Shown here: in pieces, positions 60,781 through 64,000 of the stretch | How the letters are laid out: each line of letters begins with the position of its first letter | Position numbering within the stretch: the first letter of the stretch is position 1 | Source: Pacificoceanicola sp049341065 | GTDB taxonomy: Bacteria > Pseudomonadota > Alphaproteobacteria > Rhodobacterales > Rhodobacteraceae | Assembly: GCF_049341065.1 (NCBI RefSeq) | Contig: NZ_JBMPIX010000001.1 | Span: 186,001-250,000 of the forward strand | Length of the DNA stretch: 64,000 nucleotides | Reading direction: 5' to 3' | Made by a program: the position numbers and the translations under genes | The notes under the pieces: model-generated | Told to the model about the DNA's origin: nothing | Seen by the model: the letters and a program-made list of their open reading frames with translations, nothing else | The model's database searches: none

Positions 60781-61211
60781 CATTTCCGTGGGATATCAAA
60801 TCCGGGCGCAGCCAATTCGAACCCTTCGAACTGAAATCCCGGCGAGACGGTGCATCCGACCAATGTCCAGTCGCCACGGCTTTGCGCGGCTTGCCAGTGG
60901 TGCGCCGGAACAATCAGTTGCGGGCGCGCGCCGCTCATGAGGTCGGGGCCAAGCACCAGATCCCGGCGCGGACCTGCCTCGGTTTCCGCCAGCGACAAGG
61001 TCAGTGGCGCACCCGTGTAATAGTGCCAGATCTCAGCCGCATCGACGCGGTGCCAATGGCTGCGTTCATCGCCTTTCAGCAAGAAATAGATACAGGTGCC
61101 CGAGGCGCGCTTGTCATTGCTGTCCTCGATCCAGGTCTGGCGGTAATGGCCACCTTCTGGGTGCGGCTTCAGGCCCAAAAGGTCAATGATCTTATCGGCT
61201 TGGGTCTGCAC
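60780..61211 (-). CDS. Cupin protein of the DUF985 family
   Basis: A single-domain cupin of 143 residues. GLKPHPEGGHYRQTW at the start, SHWHRVDAAEIWHYYTG with the histidine metal ligands and VPAHHWQAAQSRGDWTLVGCTVSPGFQFEGFEL at the end are the DUF985 pattern. Members probably bind sugars or acids with a metal; no substrate is known. It is convergent with pgi, and its 3' end touches the pgi terminator. Confidence 0.85.
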   Translation of the reverse strand: MQTQADKIIDLLGLKPHPEGGHYRQTWIEDSNDKRASGTCIYFLLKGDERSHWHRVDAAEIWHYYTGAPLTLSLAETEAGPRRDLVLGPDLMSGARPQLIVPAHHWQAAQSRGDWTLVGCTVSPGFQFEGFELAAPGFDIPRK

Positions 61212-61291
61212 CGTACGCTCCGCTCAACTTTGGTTAATCCCGCCACACGATTCTATGCCCTCGCAAAACCGCTTCGAGCAGGAGGCATGAG

Positions 61292-61906
61292 ATGGCACAA
61301 AGCGTACGGCATATGGCCGAAGAAATCGTCGCCCGCGAGGGCGGATATGTCAACGACCCCGACGATCCGGGCGGGGCGACGAAATACGGTGTGACGATCC
61401 ACACCATGCGTCGGCTTGGGTTGGATCTGACCGGCGACGGGCGGGTCACGGCGGAAGATGTCAAACGGCTGACCAGCGCGCAGGCGGTCGAGATTTTCCT
61501 GCAGCACTATTTTCTCAGACCGCGCATTGCGGAATTGCCCGAACCTTTGCACGCGACGGTCTTTGACATGTATGTGAACGCGGGCGCCAATGCCGTGAAG
61601 ATCCTTCAGCGCCTGTTGAACCAAATGGGCGAACAGGTCAGCGTAGATGGCGCCATCGGGCCAAAGACGATTGCCGCCTGCGCCCGTGCCTACGCCAACG
61701 CGCCGGGGCATATGGTGGATGCCTATGGCATTGCCCGCCGCAACTATTACTTCGGGATCGCGGACCGTCGCCCGGCCTCGCGCAAATATGCGCGTACGCG
61801 TGCCGGGGGCAAAGGCGGATGGATCAAGCGCGCAGAAGAGTTCATCGCCCGCAAGTACCACATGTCGGACGCCGAGTTCGCCGCACGGGTGGCATCATGG
61901 GGGTGA
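61292..61906 (+). CDS. Holin-associated N-acetylmuramidase (GH108/DUF847)
   Basis: A peptidoglycan hydrolase of 204 residues. The catalytic Glu16 lies in VAREGGYVNDPDDPGGATKYGVT, the GH108 signature. The C-terminal half has VDGAIGPKTIAACARAY, a peptidoglycan-binding-like repeat. There is no signal peptide, so export depends on the adjacent holin gene, which it overlaps by 10 bases. In Rhodobacter capsulatus a similar endolysin-holin pair, encoded apart from the structural genes, releases gene transfer agent particles. Confidence 0.88.
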   Translation: MAQSVRHMAEEIVAREGGYVNDPDDPGGATKYGVTIHTMRRLGLDLTGDGRVTAEDVKRLTSAQAVEIFLQHYFLRPRIAELPEPLHATVFDMYVNAGANAVKILQRLLNQMGEQVSVDGAIGPKTIAACARAYANAPGHMVDAYGIARRNYYFGIADRRPASRKYARTRAGGKGGWIKRAEEFIARKYHMSDAEFAARVASWG

Positions 61907-62448
61907 TTGAGAAACTGTTTGGCGTGCTCTTTGGGTCAGGCCGTAACGTGGTTGCCGAAACCGCCGAGGTCTTTCGGGTGAATGCGGAAAACGATGCCGA
62001 GCGGGGATTGTCTTTGCGCTCGGCGGCGCTGAACCAGTTCGGGCAAGAGTTCCGGATCGTGCAACGGGGATGGTTTGACCGGTTGATGGATGCGCTGAAC
62101 CGGGTGCCGCGACCGGCGATGGCCCTTGGCACCTTGGGGCTGTTCATCGCGGCCATGGTCGATCCGGTCTGGTTCGCGGCACGCATGGCGGGGATCGCCC
62201 TTGTGCCCGAACCCTTGTGGTGGCTGCTTGGCGCAATTGTCAGCTTCTATTTCGGCGCGCGCCATCAGGCCAAGGGACAGGAGTTCCAGCGCGAAGTCGC
62301 GACGACCATCGCGGCCGTCCCGCAAGTGGTTCAGACCGTGCGGCAGGTCGAAGCCATGCGCGACATCAGCCCCGAGGCGACGCCTGATGAGACGGATTTG
62401 GGGCAGGGCGACAACCCGGCATTGGCCGATTGGCGCGCACTGCGCTGA
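61897..62448 (+). CDS. Holin family protein (3TM type)
   Basis: A 183-residue protein with a polar N-terminal part and two clear membrane helices at about 74-92 (MALGTLGLFIAAMVDPVWF) and 106-121 (PLWWLLGAIVSFYFGARHQ). The polar C-terminus contains QEFQREVATTIAAVPQVVQTV. Family members form membrane pores for endolysin release. The GTG/ATG alternatives upstream lie within the muramidase gene; ATG 61897 overlaps it by 10 bases. A terminator follows it. Confidence 0.8.
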   Translation: MGVIEKLFGVLFGSGRNVVAETAEVFRVNAENDAERGLSLRSAALNQFGQEFRIVQRGWFDRLMDALNRVPRPAMALGTLGLFIAAMVDPVWFAARMAGIALVPEPLWWLLGAIVSFYFGARHQAKGQEFQREVATTIAAVPQVVQTVRQVEAMRDISPEATPDETDLGQGDNPALADWRALR

Positions 62449-62485
62449 GCCCAAGATATTCGATTGCGACAATGTGATCGCCGGG

Positions 62486-62517
62486 CCGGGTCAATTCTGA
62501 TTGGCCCGGCTTGTTTG
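62486..62517 (+). terminator. Intrinsic terminator after the holin gene
   Basis: CCGGGTCAAT-TCTG-ATTGGCCCGG forms a ten-pair stem with one G-T pair, then CTTGTTTGT. It separates the lysis genes from ccmF. Confidence 0.75.
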
Positions 62518-62535
62518 TGGCCCTATAAAGAAAGC

Positions 62536-64000
62536 ATGGTTACAGAACTCGGACATTTCGCCCTGATCCTCGCTTTTTTTGTCGCGATGGTGCAGATGAT
62601 CGTGCCCTTGGTGGGGGCGCACAAACGCTGGCCGGCTTGGATGGCCGTCGGGGAACCTGCGGCGACAGCCCAGTTTCTATTGGTGGCGCTGGCCTTTGCC
62701 TCGTTGACCTACGCCTTTGTTACCTCGGATTTTTCGTTGCGGCTGGTTTACATGAACAGCCATTCGGCCAAGCCGATGCTGTACAAAGTGAGCGGCGTCT
62801 GGGGAAACCACGAAGGCTCGATGCTTCTGTGGGCGCTGATTCTGAGTCTCTTTGGCGCCATGGCGGCATGGTTTGGCGGTAATCTTCCGCCGAGTCTGCG
62901 GGCAAGGGTGCTGGCGGTGCAGGCCTCGATCGGGGTGGCCTTTCTTGCCTTCACGATCTTCACCTCCAACCCGTTTACGCGGATGGGGGTCGCGCCCTTT
63001 GACGGGACGGATCTGAACCCGCTTTTGCAAGACCCCGGTCTCGCCTTTCATCCACCGTTCCTTTATCTCGGCTACGTCGGCCTCAGTATCTGCTTCAGCT
63101 TTGCCGTTGCCGCGCTGATCGAAGGTCGGGTCGATGCCGCTTGGGCGCGCTGGGTGCGGCCCTGGACCTTGGCGGCGTGGGTCTTTCTGACCATCGGCAT
63201 CGCGCTGGGGTCCTGGTGGGCCTATTACGAGCTTGGCTGGGGCGGCTTCTGGTTCTGGGACCCGGTGGAAAACGCCTCGTTCATGCCTTGGCTGTTCGCC
63301 GCCGCGTTGCTGCATTCGGCCATTGTGGTGGAAAAACGCGAGGCTCTGAAAAGCTGGACGGTGCTGCTGGCCATCCTCGCCTTTGGGTTTTCGCTGATCG
63401 GCACCTTTATCGTGCGCTCCGGGGTTCTGACTTCGGTGCACGCCTTCGCCAATGACCCGGAACGCGGGCTGTTCATCCTTGCCATCCTGTTCTTCTTTAC
63501 CGGCGGGGCGCTGACGCTGTTCGCCGCCCGCGCAAGCGTGATGGAGGCCAAGGGTGTCTTCGGGATCGTCAGCCGGGAATCGGCCTTGGTGGCGAACAAC
63601 ATCCTTCTGGCGGTTTCCTCATTCGTCATCTTTGTCGGTACGCTTTGGCCGCTGGTGGCGGAAATGGCCTTTGGTCGCAAACTTTCGGTCGGGGCGCCGT
63701 TTTTCAACATGGCCTTCCCTCCCTTCATGGTGATGCTCGGGCTGCTGATGCCGATCGGGGCGATGATCGGCTGGAAACGCGGCAAGGTTGGCCGTGTCCT
63801 GAAAATGTTGGTGCCGGCCTTTGTTCTGGCGGTCGCCGTCATGGGGCTGGTGTGGGCCATGCAGGCTGACAAGACGCTGCTGGGGCCAGTCGGGGCCTTC
63901 CTTGGAACGTGGCTGGTTGCGGGCTCCGCAACCGATCTTCTGTCGCGTACCGGAAAATCCCGCGATTTCCGCAGGCTTCTTCGCCTGCCGCGCGCGGAAT
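62536..64000 (+). CDS. ccmF: Cytochrome c heme lyase subunit CcmF (partial, runs off the right edge)
   Basis: This inner-membrane protein of cytochrome c maturation attaches heme to apocytochromes. The 488 residues present contain many helices, HSAKPMLYKVSGVWGNHEGSMLLW, the tryptophan-rich WWD signature GWGGFWFWDPVENASFMPW and histidines expected to bind heme. CcmF has about 650 residues, so about a quarter is missing at the C-terminus. AAAGAAAG lies before ATG 62536. Confidence 0.93.
   Translation, partial: MVTELGHFALILAFFVAMVQMIVPLVGAHKRWPAWMAVGEPAATAQFLLVALAFASLTYAFVTSDFSLRLVYMNSHSAKPMLYKVSGVWGNHEGSMLLWALILSLFGAMAAWFGGNLPPSLRARVLAVQASIGVAFLAFTIFTSNPFTRMGVAPFDGTDLNPLLQDPGLAFHPPFLYLGYVGLSICFSFAVAALIEGRVDAAWARWVRPWTLAAWVFLTIGIALGSWWAYYELGWGGFWFWDPVENASFMPWLFAAALLHSAIVVEKREALKSWTVLLAILAFGFSLIGTFIVRSGVLTSVHAFANDPERGLFILAILFFFTGGALTLFAARASVMEAKGVFGIVSRESALVANNILLAVSSFVIFVGTLWPLVAEMAFGRKLSVGAPFFNMAFPPFMVMLGLLMPIGAMIGWKRGKVGRVLKMLVPAFVLAVAVMGLVWAMQADKTLLGPVGAFLGTWLVAGSATDLLSRTGKSRDFRRLLRLPRAE

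Noticed and set aside
59440..60783. 447-codon frame opposite pgi
   Set aside because: Antisense shadow of pgi that runs across its terminator.

Overview
This 64 kb window looks like chromosome of a GC-rich alphaproteobacterium of the family Rhodobacteraceae (roseobacter/Rhodobacter group). The evidence is a trgA-trgB-cysK block like that of Rhodobacter, an IscR with one cysteine, an AcuI-type acryloyl-CoA reductase, a photolyase-cfa pair, an endolysin-holin pair like the one used by gene transfer agents, and tightly packed operons with ATGA or TGATG stop/start overlaps. No insertion sequence, prophage structural cluster, integrase or CRISPR array is visible, and no stretch over 300 bases lacks a gene. 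The genus cannot be fixed from the sequence alone.

Layout. 1-3.4 kb: partial MFS transporter, then cobK, an AlkA-type glycosylase, a carboxylesterase and an HNH protein. 3.4-7.8 kb (minus strand): DUF1963 protein, bactofilin with an M23 peptidase, DUF455 protein, PrxQ/Bcp peroxiredoxin. 7.8-15.7 kb: a 1092-aa AsmA/YhdP-like protein, queA, an MFS transporter, a DUF924 protein, lpd. 15.8-17.4 kb (minus): HD phosphohydrolase, small conserved protein, alpha/beta hydrolase. 17.5-26.7 kb: one long Fe-S assembly operon (iscR, nifS-like, sufB, four inserted genes, sufC, sufD, two membrane genes, sufS). 26.8-29.5 kb (minus): a PhnD-like binding protein and a hybrid histidine kinase. 29.6-31.9 kb: tRNA-Arg(CCG) and transketolase. 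31.9-36 kb: MarR regulator divergent from a DUF2182-DUF1326-DinB operon, then acuI and a small membrane protein. 36.3-38.5 kb: universal stress protein, BCCT transporter, strong terminator. 38.6-42.6 kb: class V aminotransferase-like gene, photolyase, cyclopropane-synthase-like methyltransferase. 42.6-48.5 kb: trgA, trgB, cysK, MscS channel, AlaX editing protein. 48.5-56.8 kb: Fur/Mur regulator, EamA transporters, TerB-like DUF533 protein, SelO, two GNATs, nucleoside hydrolase, a small zinc-ribbon protein and a radical SAM protein. 56.9-60.8 kb: zwf-pgl-pgi. 60.8-64 kb: DUF985 cupin, GH108 muramidase with holin, and the start of ccmF, which runs off the window.

Shared themes are redox and metal stress (IscR/Suf, PrxQ, photolyase/Cfa, TrgAB/CysK, SelO, Fur/Mur) and central carbon flow (Zwf-Pgl-Pgi, transketolase). 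The least understood parts are the Cys-rich DUF2182-DUF1326 membrane pair under a MarR regulator, the four-gene insertion inside the suf operon, and the orphan binding-protein/hybrid-kinase pair. The trgB reading frame appears to start at a CTG codon.
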